Under the pieces are notes generated by a model. It saw nothing but the letters and a program-made list of their open reading frames with translations. It was not told the origin of the DNA and made no database searches. From the NCBI GenBank assembly GCA_043745195.1, contig JAYTTF010000155.1:1-59728 (forward strand): a DNA stretch of 59,728 nt, given 5' to 3'. Shown here one piece after another: positions 35,744 to 45,294 of the stretch. This stretch comes from JANXSF01 sp043745195. Its GTDB lineage: Bacteria; Acidobacteriota; Terriglobia; Bryobacterales; Bryobacteraceae. Within the stretch, counting starts at the first letter, position 1. The number at the start of each line of letters is the position of its first letter. The position numbers and the translations under genes are program-made.

Positions 35744-36838
35744 TCAGGATAACAAAACGTCGTAATATCGTTGTGCAACCACATCAAGGCTATGAAATTC
35801 CGATATGTGCCGGGTGGCCATTCGTCCCATGGCATGCCGTTTTGAAGGATTCGCGGCCAAGTAAATCATGTACTCAGTTAGCAACGCTTCTTCGCTGGCA
35901 TCCACTGGTAACTTCAAACAAGCGCTGTCTGGAAAGGTGGAGTTTTCTGACCCTTCGCTTACAACCACAGGCTTGCCCATTCCCAAAAGTCGAATCGTGA
36001 TTCCCGATGTCTCCCCAGCAGAAGGATAGCGAAGATTGATCCCAACATCCACCGCTTCGCAAAGGTTGAAGAAATCCTTTTCAGCCGTGTGGCCTAACCT
36101 TACAACTCCCGGCTGATTTCCCCAACGATCCAATGCAGGCCCGATATCCAGCGACCCTGCGGAACCAGCTAACAACAGGAACATTTTCGGATTTACCTTG
36201 CGAGCCTGCTCAAAAGCGCGCATCACAACATTGATTCGCTTCGCCTCGCGAAGGTGACCAAAAACTCCAAACACACAGCTACTGGGCATTGCGCCCCATC
36301 CCGCCCGCAGCCTTTCCACCACCACGCCATCCAAGGATCCGGACGGTTCGTACAAATGGGGGATCTCTTCAATACGCGCGTTTGGGGAATGTTCCCGAAC
36401 TATTTCTGCAGCCGCCTTGTTATGGACCACCACACATTCCGCGTTTTCTGTAATTCTGCGCAGCATTGGAAAATCGAAGTAATCCGCATCGGCACCCGAT
36501 CGACTCCGGTTCTTCCACAAATTGGTTGCCAGTCCACGAGTCCATTCACCGTAGTTATAAACGAACTCTTCTAAGTAGCTGGCTTCATCAAGAAGTCCAA
36601 GATAGAAATGATGGAGCACTGCGTCATGAATCACCATGATTCCTGGGCGAGCCAAAGCTGTGTGATAAATGTCCCGGTGCAGCGGGTTGTTGCCGATATG
36701 ATAAAGGGCCCGGCCCGTTGGAATTTGGGGATTTATCTCCAGTTCCGCCATTTGCCCCAGACGTTTCACTAACCAACCTGAATAGTCAGCAACACCACTC
36801 ATGGCTGGAGGCATCGGCGAATAGTAGGAGACTTTCAC
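35744..36838 (-). CDS. glycosyltransferase, GT4-like
   Basis: A 364-residue GT-B-fold enzyme. The N-terminal motif SYYSPMPPAMSGVADYSG is typical of GT4 enzymes, and the C-terminal donor-binding half has FGHLREAKRINVVMRAFE, LLLAGSAGS and the E-X7-E region near GINLRYPSAGETSGITIRLLGMGKPVVVS (outlined). It overlaps the YggS gene by 4 bp. Probably acts on a surface glycan; acceptor unknown. Confidence 0.87.
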   Translation of the reverse strand: MKVSYYSPMPPAMSGVADYSGWLVKRLGQMAELEINPQIPTGRALYHIGNNPLHRDIYHTALARPGIMVIHDAVLHHFYLGLLDEASYLEEFVYNYGEWTRGLATNLWKNRSRSGADADYFDFPMLRRITENAECVVVHNKAAAEIVREHSPNARIEEIPHLYEPSGSLDGVVVERLRAGWGAMPSSCVFGVFGHLREAKRINVVMRAFEQARKVNPKMFLLLAGSAGSLDIGPALDRWGNQPGVVRLGHTAEKDFFNLCEAVDVGINLRYPSAGETSGITIRLLGMGKPVVVSEGSENSTFPDSACLKLPVDASEEALLTEYMIYLAANPSKRHAMGRMATRHISEFHSLDVVAQRYYDVLLS

Positions 36839-37497
36839 AGCTTTTTCCGCTTACCAAACAACGCGGTCCCCACTCGAACATCAGTAGCCCCTTCTTCAAT
36901 GGCCACTTCCAGATCGTTGGACATCCCCATCGAAAGTCGCGACAACTTCCAACGTTCTGCAAGTTCGCGCAGTCTAACAAAATAGGGTCGCGCCAACTCG
37001 GCATCCTCAGACCAGGGGGGCATGGTCATCAAACCTAACAATTGCAAGTTCGGGCACGCCGCAATTGCATCCACTACCTCACTCAAACCCTCAGGAACTA
37101 CACCGTGCTTTGCATCTTCATCGGATAGTTTCACTTCAATCATCACGTCCAAATTCACGCCACTGGCATCCAATCGCTTGGCGAGTTTAGCGCTATCCAC
37201 TGTTTGAATTACCTGAAACAGTTCCGCCGCTTTCGCGGCTTTATTCGATTGCAAGTGTCCAATCAAATGAAAACGCACACCTGCAAGCGATGCTACTTGG
37301 AGATGCTTCCCCTCAAATTCCTGAACGTAATTTTCACCAAATTCACGGAGCCCTGCTGCATAACCTTCAAGAATTACTTCCACTGGAAATATTTTGGTAA
37401 CTGCGATCAAGGTCACATCTTCAGGGCGACGGTGAGCGCGTGCGATAGCAGCATCCATTCGACCCCGGACACGATCTAGGTTTTCTTGAAAACTCAT
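36835..37497 (-). CDS. YggS family pyridoxal phosphate homeostasis protein
   Basis: PLP-binding single-domain TIM-barrel protein (PROSC/YBL036C family) of 220 residues. The PLP lysine is in LIAVTKIFP; also visible are GENYVQEFEGK, FHLIGHLQSNKAAKA and LSMGMSNDLEVAIEEGATDVRVG-like motifs (in part). It controls PLP and amino acid homeostasis in other bacteria. First gene of a short operon leading into the GT4 and CocE genes. Confidence 0.92.
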   Translation of the reverse strand: MSFQENLDRVRGRMDAAIARAHRRPEDVTLIAVTKIFPVEVILEGYAAGLREFGENYVQEFEGKHLQVASLAGVRFHLIGHLQSNKAAKAAELFQVIQTVDSAKLAKRLDASGVNLDVMIEVKLSDEDAKHGVVPEGLSEVVDAIAACPNLQLLGLMTMPPWSEDAELARPYFVRLRELAERWKLSRLSMGMSNDLEVAIEEGATDVRVGTALFGKRKKL

Positions 37498-37509
37498 TAT
37501 GTGGGTTAT

Positions 37510-37536
37510 AGCGCCCGAAAAAGGATCCCGGGCGCT
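37510..37536 (-). terminator. hairpin downstream of the Dabb gene
   Basis: AGCGCCCG-N11-CGGGCGCT is a perfect 8-bp stem between the Dabb-type gene and the yggS-like gene. Only a weak U-tail follows on the minus strand, so termination may be partial. Confidence 0.5.
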
Positions 37537-37542
37537 GCCATA

Positions 37543-37989
37543 TTACTGTCCCAGAATGTCGAAAGTGGTGGTACCGGCAACCCGAACTTTCTCGTAGGCC
37601 TTCACCCATGCTTCGTGATTTGGATCCTTCACGTAAGCAGCAAGCGCGGCTTCATTTGTGAAAAGGAAACATGCGCCAGCTTTGCGAACATTGCGGTTCA
37701 CAGTTCCCTGAACGTTCTTTTCTCCGGCAATCAACTGCTTGCTGGTTGCGGCATCAACACTGTACTGCCCCAGACCATTGCCACGTAGTTTGCCATACCA
37801 GACCTTCTTGATTGTCTTGATTTTCTTGGGCAGCATGTCAGTCTCTTTGTACCAGGCGGCCCATTCTGCAGGGGTCGCTGTTTCAATGGGAGTAAACGCA
37901 AAGCAATGCATCATGCCCTTTTCACCGGCTTGGGCAATGGCACTAGTCATCAGAAGAGCAAGAATGCTCATAAGGAATGTATTTCTCAT
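37543..37989 (-). CDS. exported Dabb-type (stress-responsive A/B barrel) protein
   Basis: A 148-residue protein with signal peptide (FLMSILALLMTSAIAQA). The mature part fits a dimeric alpha-beta barrel (GMMHCFAFTP, FTNEAALAAYVKDPNHEAWV). The start at 37989 is chosen for the signal; the frame extends far upstream across the divergent gene. Function unknown. Confidence 0.75.
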   Translation of the reverse strand: MRNTFLMSILALLMTSAIAQAGEKGMMHCFAFTPIETATPAEWAAWYKETDMLPKKIKTIKKVWYGKLRGNGLGQYSVDAATSKQLIAGEKNVQGTVNRNVRKAGACFLFTNEAALAAYVKDPNHEAWVKAYEKVRVAGTTTFDILGQ

Positions 37990-38040
37990 ATTAGTTCCGA
38001 TTGTACCAAGCAGGTCTGTTATCCTGTCTGAAACATCTGC

Positions 38041-38664
38041 ATGAATCCCTATCTGATCGGCATCGCCGGACCTTCCTGTTCCGGCAAAACAGAGTTGGCC
38101 CGCAAATGGGCCACTGCTCTTTCTGGAGCACCAATTCTGTCTTTGGATTCCTACTATCACGCATTGGATCATTTGTCTTTAGAGGAGCGGGCCACCTGCA
38201 ATTTCGACCATCCCGACGCCTTGGATTGGCTCTTAATTGTCCAACATGTCCGCGAACTGGCCCAGGCGCATCCTGTGGAAGAACCGGTCTATCTATTTGA
38301 CAAACACACTAGGTCCACTCAATCCAGACGCGTTGTCCCCGGTGATTTCGTAATCCTGGAAGGGCTGTTTACACTGCATCATCCGGAAGTCAGAAATCTG
38401 CTGAAGGCAAGTGTTTTTGTTAAGACTTCAGACGAAGAATGTTATCGGCGGCGTCTGGTTCGCGATATTGCCGAGCGTGGGCGAACCGAAGAGTGTGTCC
38501 GAAAGCAGTACGAATCAACCGTTCGTCCCATGGCAGAAGCATTCGTGTTGCCAACAAGCATGCATGCCCACATCACGATCGCCGGCGATCAACCCCTGGA
38601 AGACGCTCTGGTGATTCTGAAAGATTTTGTATTACCCTCGCGCAGGCTTGCCGCCTCAGCGTGA
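38041..38664 (+). CDS. uridine kinase-like P-loop kinase
   Basis: A 207-residue nucleoside/phosphoribulokinase-family protein with Walker A GPSCSGKTELA (residues 10-20), substrate segment LSLDSYYHALDHLS, NFDHPDALDW and the lid RRLVRDIAERGRTEE. Acts on uridine/cytidine in salvage if it follows the family norm. It is transcribed divergently from the Dabb gene, with 51 bp between starts, and convergent to the next gene with a 9-bp overlap. Confidence 0.88.
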   Translation: MNPYLIGIAGPSCSGKTELARKWATALSGAPILSLDSYYHALDHLSLEERATCNFDHPDALDWLLIVQHVRELAQAHPVEEPVYLFDKHTRSTQSRRVVPGDFVILEGLFTLHHPEVRNLLKASVFVKTSDEECYRRRLVRDIAERGRTEECVRKQYESTVRPMAEAFVLPTSMHAHITIAGDQPLEDALVILKDFVLPSRRLAASA

Positions 38665-39369
38665 AGTGAATCGGAAAGGAACCTTGCGCTCACGATTCAC
38701 CTGATCGGTAATTTCGCGATCCACTAAATCGAGGGATGCGCGATTGTGATCATGCCGTGGAGTAATGTAATGCAGCGTTGTATCTTCAATCCAGTAGGCC
38801 ACTGCTGAATAAATGCTCCCGTCTTTCATGGCAAGAAGGTAGACAACAGGCTTGGCTTCTCCGGTTGGTTCCGTATCCTCAGCCGTGGATTGTGACTGCT
38901 TCTGATGTCCCAAGGGCTGCGGTAAAGATTCCGCCGAATATTCACGGATCACTGGTTTTGACGCAGTTTCCGGCATGTAATTGTTATTGATGATCACCGA
39001 AGGCGAAGGCGGTGCATATACCTGTTGTTGTTGTAGTTGCTGAGGAGGATATTGATCCTGAACGTAAACAGGATAAGCGACCGGATAAGCAAATGGGACA
39101 TATACTGCCCCACCACCGCCACGATATCCACCACCACGCCCACCATTGCCATTGCCATTGCCATTCCCAGTCACGCCTGGAATTGGCCTTCCGCTAATGC
39201 TGGCACCAAGATTTCCGGCATGTGTAGAACCATTGGAAGGCACTCGGATAGGAGCTGGATTTACACCGCCGGGGTTAAGGATACTTCCATAGCCGAAAGA
39301 AGGCCGCGATGCGCGGTCTTGACTGAACGCCAAACCTGTAACTAAGATCGCGGAGAATAGAAATCTCAT
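38656..39369 (-). CDS. secreted glycine-rich protein of unknown function
   Basis: A 237-residue protein with signal peptide (RFLFSAILVTGLAFS). Residues about 70-90 hold a Gly-Asn and Gly-Arg-Gly tract (GNGNGNGGRGGGYRGGGG) followed by a Pro/Tyr/Gln segment (VYVQDQYPPQQLQQQQVY). The C-terminal 70 residues look folded (VVYLLAMKDGSIYSAVAYWI, HYITPRHDHNRASLDL), with a resemblance to small SH3-like surface domains. ATG 39369 is favoured over an upstream TTG. Confidence 0.7.
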   Translation of the reverse strand: MRFLFSAILVTGLAFSQDRASRPSFGYGSILNPGGVNPAPIRVPSNGSTHAGNLGASISGRPIPGVTGNGNGNGNGGRGGGYRGGGGAVYVPFAYPVAYPVYVQDQYPPQQLQQQQVYAPPSPSVIINNNYMPETASKPVIREYSAESLPQPLGHQKQSQSTAEDTEPTGEAKPVVYLLAMKDGSIYSAVAYWIEDTTLHYITPRHDHNRASLDLVDREITDQVNRERKVPFRFTSR

Positions 39370-39447
39370 CACCAAACCCTCTCTTTATGGATCTTACTCC
39401 TGCCGCCTAGCGGAAACAAGGCGGTACGTGCAAAATTTCCTGCGAAA

Positions 39448-40833
39448 TTACATTGGGCAGGATGGGAACGGACCACGAATTTGCTCCAGGAGGATTGCTA
39501 AAGCTAGCACACGATCCTCCTCCCAGGGTCTACCCACAATTTGAATTCCAACGGGCATGCCTTCTTCGGAAAAGCCGTATGGAATTGTGGCCGCCGGGAA
39601 TCCAAACAAGTTAAAAGGCGTAGCGCACATGGTGGAATCAAAAAGTCGAATGGTTTGTCCATTCACAATCCACGACCTTTCCCGTGGGCGAAAAGCCGCC
39701 ACTGACATCACTGGCGAAATCAGCAATGGTGTTTCTCGCATTTGTTCCAACAGGGCAGCACGCAATCTGTCCCGATCACCTAACTTTTCCACCAATTGAG
39801 ATGCAGTATATTGACGTGGGGATTCAGCCCAGAATTCCATCAGCGTCCAGTGAGGTTTTTCCTCCAGACCTTCGTACATTTTGCGCAAAAATGGTTCAGA
39901 AAGACGAGTGAAGAAAAAGTCCCAAAGGTGAGGCGCACGTTCCATACCAACCGGGGAAAAGTCGCGACTGGCAATGCCTGCCGATGACAAGTCTTGCCCA
40001 GCTTTTCGTACCAGAGTCTGAATCGAAGGCAGCACAGGGACATCGTAAAACTGTTCCCAAATGCCAACCTGCAGCCCCGCCAAATCGCCTGGCCCAACGG
40101 GCACTGGTGCAGAAAATGGATCTTGGTCGTCATGCCCAGCTAGAACGTCAAATAGAACTTTCAGGTCCTGAGCACTTCTCGCCATAGGGCCAACCACACC
40201 CAGCAATCCACCAGGATGCAGGCAATCCGGCACATGCCCAGCGGCGGGAATTCTACCAGGCGTAGGCTTCAGTCCGGCGATACCGCAGAAGTGCGCGGGC
40301 ACGCGAATACTGCCGCCCCCATCGGATCCAACACCACCAGCGGAACAGAACGATGCAATCGCTGCGGCTTCGCCCCCACTGGAACCTCCTGCTGACAATT
40401 CCAAATTCCAGGGGTTGGCCGTGCGCCCGGTGATGAAATTGTCCGACTCATAATTCATCAGCAATTCCGGGCAATTCGTTTTTCCCAGAATCACAGCGCC
40501 AGCGCCTTTCAATCGGCGTGCAACTACGGAGTCCTCTTTAGCAACGTGGCCGATTCGCAATTTGCTGCCAGCCAACGTTGCTTGTCCGGCAACATGCATG
40601 CTGTCCTTGATCGTGACTGGAATGCCGCCCAGTGGCCCAGCATCCTTATTTCCTCGATTATCAAAGGCTCGGGCCGTTGCTAAAGCTTCTTCAGACAACA
40701 CCCGCACGAAGGCGCGGAGCTGCGGATCCACAGCGGAAATTCGAGTCAAATGGGACTGCAGAAGCTCCACGGCTGAGATTTGCTTACTTCGTAAAGCAGC
40801 TTGCATGGCGACCAAAGAGAGGCGATGTGGCAT
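39448..40833 (-). CDS. amidase-signature family hydrolase
   Basis: A 461-residue enzyme with triad Lys76 (IPVTIKDSMH), Ser151 (SAGGSSGGEA) and Ser175 (DGGGSIRVPA). It is a second, distinct amidase in this window with only general similarity to that at 11166-12560. It stands alone. Substrate unknown; the C-terminal part (CATPFNLFGFPAATIP) is typical of amidases acting on small or fatty amides. Confidence 0.87.
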   Translation of the reverse strand: MPHRLSLVAMQAALRSKQISAVELLQSHLTRISAVDPQLRAFVRVLSEEALATARAFDNRGNKDAGPLGGIPVTIKDSMHVAGQATLAGSKLRIGHVAKEDSVVARRLKGAGAVILGKTNCPELLMNYESDNFITGRTANPWNLELSAGGSSGGEAAAIASFCSAGGVGSDGGGSIRVPAHFCGIAGLKPTPGRIPAAGHVPDCLHPGGLLGVVGPMARSAQDLKVLFDVLAGHDDQDPFSAPVPVGPGDLAGLQVGIWEQFYDVPVLPSIQTLVRKAGQDLSSAGIASRDFSPVGMERAPHLWDFFFTRLSEPFLRKMYEGLEEKPHWTLMEFWAESPRQYTASQLVEKLGDRDRLRAALLEQMRETPLLISPVMSVAAFRPRERSWIVNGQTIRLFDSTMCATPFNLFGFPAATIPYGFSEEGMPVGIQIVGRPWEEDRVLALAILLEQIRGPFPSCPM

Positions 40834-40930
40834 TCATTTATCTTAGCCTCGAAAACATCTTTATATGGAAATGGTTGAAACGAAACGAAGTAAGGTATAG
40901 GCTATTACTGTGATATCCGGAATCCAGAAC

Positions 40931-43900
40931 ATGAAACAGCTCCCTTTGAAACCGATTCTTTTCCTCCTGGCGACCATGTCGCTGATTGCCCAAACCAATC
41001 CTGTGATTGGCGGTGAAAGTGTCGGTTACGGAACTATCAACGTAAATAGTTCCAGTCCAGCACTCTTGACGCCGACGGTTACTGGGGGAACAGGACCATA
41101 TGGCTGGACTGTAGTAGGCACGCCGCTCCCGGTGAACTTGCAGATGATTACTACCGATGGGCGTATTTTCGGGACACCGCTAGCGGCCACCACTTCAGCA
41201 GGAATTGTAATCCGGATACAGGTTACTGACTCTGGAGGCCGCACAGCCACGCGCGATGTCACGCTCATCATTCGTGGAACATTTGGAATTGGCCCAATCT
41301 CATCACTCCCCAACGCGTCAGTTGGTACCAGCTATAACCAATGCCTGACTGCAGTTGGTGGTTCCTCGGAGGAAGCAGGAAGACCGGTAAACTATGTGAT
41401 TTTGAGCGGCGCACTTCCCAACGGGATGTCTCTTGTACGTGGTTGCGGCAATGGAAATTCATCCGCATTGCAAGGATCACCCAGTCTTGGTGGAAGCTAT
41501 TCATTCAACATTCAGGCGACGGATAGCGAAGGGCGAATCGCCACGCGGCTTTACACATTAATAGTTGGCGCGACGCCAGTGCTGATTGCAAACCCGTCGA
41601 ATAGTCTGGACTTCTTCTGCACAATTGCCGTCAACTGCACTACGAATCAAACCACTAGCATTACGATTCAAAGCACGCCCAATTCTGGAGTCGGAATCAC
41701 CACGACTGCAGTGTCAACCCTACCTTCCTGGCTTGAGTTCAGTTGCTGCGACAACAGTTCCCTCACACCCTCCAAATTAACCATCACCGTGAAGCCGGCT
41801 GCTTTCACCCAACCCGGCGTATCAACGGCAACACTGCAGGTTTCAGGACCATCGGGCGTTGCTCCAATTATTATCACCATCCGCATGATCGTCACGGTTG
41901 TAAACGGGGCGGTATCCAATCCTACGAGTTTGATTTTCAATACGACGCCCAACGGAACGCCAGAACCGAAAACCGTGACCATTACAAACAATGGAGGAGC
42001 AGATGCTACCTTCAATTTGACGGCCACTACAACAGCAGGTGGAAATTGGATCCGGCTGAATAACGCTTCTGTCTCCACTCCAGGAGAATTCATTGTCCAA
42101 GCGAATCCGTTTGGTCTTGCCGTAGGAACCTACAATGGACAAATTATAGTTTCAACCCAAGCTGGAGTAGCTGTACTTACCATTCCCGTCACCTTGAACA
42201 TTCTTTCTTCCAATCAGGTTGTTCTCAGCACCGCATCCATCGATTTCAATTTTCAAAACGGCTCCGGCATTACTCCCAACCCGCAACCCGTCTCCGTGAC
42301 ATCGTCTGGAGTTCCCTTCAACATCACTACAACCGCAAGCACATTATCGGGAGGAAATTGGTTGGCGGTGAACCCGCAATTTGGTAGCACTCCGGCCACT
42401 ATTCTTGTTTCGCTTACCAACAACATTCCAGGCCCAGGCAGCTATGTAGGAACCGTAACGGTGAACGCCGCCGGAGTTGCCAGTCAGTTTATACGCGTCA
42501 CCTTGAACGTTACCGGCTCTGCCAATTTGGTACCTTCGCCGACCTCACTTAGTTTTACCCAACAAATTGGCGGCAGTCAGTTGCCGTCGCAAACGCTCAA
42601 TCTATCCAGCGGCCTTTCCAGCTTTTCGTTCTCAGCAACCACTCTTACCACAGATGGCGGAAATTGGCTCTCCTTGGGTCAGACGGCGGGAACCACTCCG
42701 GCTAACATTCAAGTTTCCGTCAATACAGCTGGCCTGGCAGTTGGTTCTTACACTGGTAGGGTCATCATAACCTCTGGCGACGCGCCGAATAGTCCTGTGA
42801 ATGTGCCTGTCACCCTGATCATTTCCCAAACCGGAATCATAGGTGCCAGCCCAACCTCGCTTAGCTTCCAATATCAGACCGGATCGGATTTACCTCCTGG
42901 TCAGCAATTACTAGTGGCAAGTCAAAACTCAACAACTTTCACAATTACGCCAACATCGAATGGTGGATGGCTGCGCGCATCCCAAACCAACGGTACAACG
43001 CCTTCGTCCATTACTATTTCGATTAGTCCAACCGGTCTGGCTGCCGGAAACTATACAGGCTCGCTTTCCATCCAGTCGCAAACGGCTGGACAGATCAGTA
43101 TTCCAGTAACCCTTACTATCACTTCGCCCACTTCGCTTGCTGTATCTCCAACCTCGTTGGCATTCTCACATCGTCTTGGCAGCACGAATCCATCGCCACA
43201 GATATTGAGAGTCAGCGCAGGCGGTGCGACAACTCGATTCACTGCAACCGTGCGCATCTCCTCTGGAAACTGGTTGTCGGTCTCGCCGTCGGATGCGACT
43301 TCACCGGCTGAAGTTTCTGTATCTGTGGATCCAAGCATTCTCCCCATTGGAGACTATACAGCATCGGTTGTTCTTACCCCTGCCGATGGTTCCCCAACTC
43401 TTATCGTTCCTGTAGCCTTTTCCGTGTTAGCAGCTGCAAAGCCTGTTGTAAGGTCGTTCACCAATGCAGCTTCCTTTATCATTTCCGATGCAGTTCCTGG
43501 AATGATCTTCACCATTTTCGGTAGCGGCATTGGACCGGATCAGACAGCTGGGGTCCAACTGACGAATGGAGTGGTTGGAACCACAACGGGGAATACACGC
43601 GTGTTTATTGACGAGTTCCCGTCGCCGATGATCTATGCAGCCAGGGATCAGATTGCCGGAGTGATTCCTTATGGCATATCCAATCGCAGCGTGGTTCAGC
43701 TTTCGGTTGAAAGAAATGGAGTCCGTTCCGATCCTTTCCAATTGCGAGTAGCAAACACAAGCCCTGGAATTTTCACCGCCAATGCAAGTGGAAGAGGCAA
43801 TGCGGCTGCACTGAATCAGGATGGTTCAGTGAACAGCAGCGTTAATCCGGCGAACCCAGGAAGTATTGTGGTTCTTTACCTCACCGGAGAGGGTGCAGTC

Positions 43901-44152
43901 ACGCCAACACCCGGCGATGGAACTTTGTCCACCGTTCCCCTGCCTCGCCCCGCAGGTCCGGTGATTGTAAGGATTGGAACTTTGCCAGCCACGGTGGAAT
44001 ACGCTGGAGCGGCACCAAACCTGGTTGCCGGGCTGATGCAGATTAACGTCCGCATCCCACTTGGGATTGCCGGGGATGTTCCTGTATCGGTGAACATCGG
44101 CGGAAACTCTTCGCCATCGGGAGTCACGATTTCGGTTAAGGATGTGAGGTAG
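40931..44152 (+). CDS. large secreted Ig/BACON-repeat protein with TIGR03437 C-terminal domain
   Basis: A 1073-residue exported protein. ATG 40931 is preferred to GTG 40910 as it opens the signal (PILFLLATMSLIAQ). The N-terminus has putative Ig-like (He_PIG) repeats (GGTGPYGWTVVGTPLPVNL). Residues about 240-840 hold six or so repeats of about 100 residues with the BACON-like core GGNWL or GGWL, then SxTxGTTPA. The last 230 residues match the TIGR03437 pattern (SFTNAASFIISDAVPGMIF; AARDQIAGVIPYGI). Likely surface adhesin or carbohydrate-associated protein. Its 3' end overlaps the convergent isochorismatase gene by 17 bp. Confidence 0.85.
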   Translation: MKQLPLKPILFLLATMSLIAQTNPVIGGESVGYGTINVNSSSPALLTPTVTGGTGPYGWTVVGTPLPVNLQMITTDGRIFGTPLAATTSAGIVIRIQVTDSGGRTATRDVTLIIRGTFGIGPISSLPNASVGTSYNQCLTAVGGSSEEAGRPVNYVILSGALPNGMSLVRGCGNGNSSALQGSPSLGGSYSFNIQATDSEGRIATRLYTLIVGATPVLIANPSNSLDFFCTIAVNCTTNQTTSITIQSTPNSGVGITTTAVSTLPSWLEFSCCDNSSLTPSKLTITVKPAAFTQPGVSTATLQVSGPSGVAPIIITIRMIVTVVNGAVSNPTSLIFNTTPNGTPEPKTVTITNNGGADATFNLTATTTAGGNWIRLNNASVSTPGEFIVQANPFGLAVGTYNGQIIVSTQAGVAVLTIPVTLNILSSNQVVLSTASIDFNFQNGSGITPNPQPVSVTSSGVPFNITTTASTLSGGNWLAVNPQFGSTPATILVSLTNNIPGPGSYVGTVTVNAAGVASQFIRVTLNVTGSANLVPSPTSLSFTQQIGGSQLPSQTLNLSSGLSSFSFSATTLTTDGGNWLSLGQTAGTTPANIQVSVNTAGLAVGSYTGRVIITSGDAPNSPVNVPVTLIISQTGIIGASPTSLSFQYQTGSDLPPGQQLLVASQNSTTFTITPTSNGGWLRASQTNGTTPSSITISISPTGLAAGNYTGSLSIQSQTAGQISIPVTLTITSPTSLAVSPTSLAFSHRLGSTNPSPQILRVSAGGATTRFTATVRISSGNWLSVSPSDATSPAEVSVSVDPSILPIGDYTASVVLTPADGSPTLIVPVAFSVLAAAKPVVRSFTNAASFIISDAVPGMIFTIFGSGIGPDQTAGVQLTNGVVGTTTGNTRVFIDEFPSPMIYAARDQIAGVIPYGISNRSVVQLSVERNGVRSDPFQLRVANTSPGIFTANASGRGNAAALNQDGSVNSSVNPANPGSIVVLYLTGEGAVTPTPGDGTLSTVPLPRPAGPVIVRIGTLPATVEYAGAAPNLVAGLMQINVRIPLGIAGDVPVSVNIGGNSSPSGVTISVKDVR

Positions 44153-44957
44153 CCAGCGCCTTTGTGAAATCGGCGCTAAGAGTAGTGGGACACCAGTATT
44201 TTTCAATATGCTGGACCACCAATTCTGTGCCTTGCTCGTGACTGACAAACGGGCTTGCTTTGGGATCGTACATCGCATCGGTAAGATCGCGAACCAGAAT
44301 GCAACGAAAGCCCCACTTTGTCATTTGCTTAATGGCAAACGTGCGGTTCAGGATACACATATTCGTATGGACTCCCATGACGAAAAGAGTGTCAATCCCA
44401 CGCAACCGAAGCAGTCCCTGAATTTCGGCACCTTTATCAGATATTACATCGCCTGCTTCAATGGGGATCCCCGAATGCTGACGCTTCCAGGCTTTGTAGG
44501 TGCTTTCGCCTGTGTCACAGCCACCTTGTTTATCATCAATTGGCAATGGGGGATCGGTAAGCATTAATCCGGGTTCGACCCGATTTGCGGCGAACTGTTT
44601 CATAAACTGCCGCTGAGGGTAGTCTTCGTAGAAATCCATGACATCGGAGGGTGCGTGGATCACCTGGATTTTCGCTTTCCGCGCCTTTTCCAGAACTTGC
44701 GCCATCGATTTTGCCAAGGTGCCAACTCTCCTGGTTGCGCCGGAGCACCAGTGGTTGTCCCACATGTCACAGATTAAGACCGCAGATTGGGTTGGTTTGA
44801 AAGAATCGGTAAGGGTTACTTCATTCCATACATTTGAACCTTTGAATAGCTCCACTCGGGAACGCAATCGAATGGGGAGGGCGGTAGAAGCGGCTGACAA
44901 AGGGAGGCCGACGGATAGCCCCATCAGGCGGATACTTGTGCGACGAGTGATTCTCAT
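44136..44957 (-). CDS. isochorismatase-family cysteine hydrolase, exported
   Basis: A 273-residue protein with a Tat-like N-terminus (RRTSIRLMGLSVGLPLSAAS). The hydrolase triad is Asp64 (LICDMWDNHWC), Lys175 (ISDKGAEIQ) and Cys201 (GVHTNMCILNR). It resembles nicotinamidase-like hydrolases but an export signal is unusual for that family. Substrate unknown. Confidence 0.82.
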   Translation of the reverse strand: MRITRRTSIRLMGLSVGLPLSAASTALPIRLRSRVELFKGSNVWNEVTLTDSFKPTQSAVLICDMWDNHWCSGATRRVGTLAKSMAQVLEKARKAKIQVIHAPSDVMDFYEDYPQRQFMKQFAANRVEPGLMLTDPPLPIDDKQGGCDTGESTYKAWKRQHSGIPIEAGDVISDKGAEIQGLLRLRGIDTLFVMGVHTNMCILNRTFAIKQMTKWGFRCILVRDLTDAMYDPKASPFVSHEQGTELVVQHIEKYWCPTTLSADFTKALATSHP

Positions 44958-45029
44958 AGGTGGAACCTCTTAATTTTACGCGAAGTTTATCGGACGATGT
45001 CATTCTAGCGTAGAAATTCAAAACAAGCG

Positions 45030-45038
45030 TGCTAAAAT
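45030..45038 (+). promoter_or_regulatory. extended -10 promoter of 6S RNA
   Basis: TGCTAAAAT gives an extended -10 (TGn + TAAAAT at 45033-45038). I see no good -35. Predicted start of transcription is around 45045. Confidence 0.5.
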
Positions 45039-45044
45039 CGAAAT

Positions 45045-45250
45045 CGGAGTGGGCGTTGAGGGGACAGGATGTCGTCAGTCTCTAAAATTGATCCTATACC
45101 AATACGTCTGGAATCCGGCTCGATAGTTGCATTGGTGTGCAAGCTCCGATGTCCTTCACGGGGCATCATTGGAGAAGCCTTAAAATGCCCGGAGGATTCC
45201 CCCCTTTGTTTTAACAAATGGGGTCAAAAGACGGGGGCTGATGTTGTTTT
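45045..45250 (+). ncRNA. ssrS: 6S RNA
   Basis: Regulatory RNA that binds sigma70 RNA polymerase by mimicking an open promoter. The strongest support is GGAGAAGCCTTAAAA at 45171-45185, which matches the conserved GAGAAGCCTTAAAA segment of E. coli 6S RNA as I remember it. The upstream partner GGTGTGCAAGCTCCG (from 45134) matches the E. coli GGTGAGCATGCTCGG strand. A hairpin with TTTGTT/AACAAA arms at about 45205-45217 sits where E. coli has a small 3' hairpin. CGTCAGTCTC (45073-45082) can pair with GGGGCTGATG to close the rod, and six T follow. The total of about 200 nt is normal. Location in front of ymdB agrees with 6S genes seen near rny/ymdB. Ends are approximate; a 72-codon frame over it is spurious. 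Confidence 0.85.
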
Positions 45251-45294
45251 TTCAGCGTCCACTCTCAAAGCAACAAAAATTGAATAGTATTCGC

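Noticed and set aside
39100..39180. ATTGCC-type microsatellite
   Set aside because: It is the coding sequence of the Gly-Asn tract in the secreted glycine-rich protein, low complexity only.
45069..45287. 72-codon open frame
   Set aside because: It coincides with the 6S RNA core and runs into the ymdB leader; no protein features.
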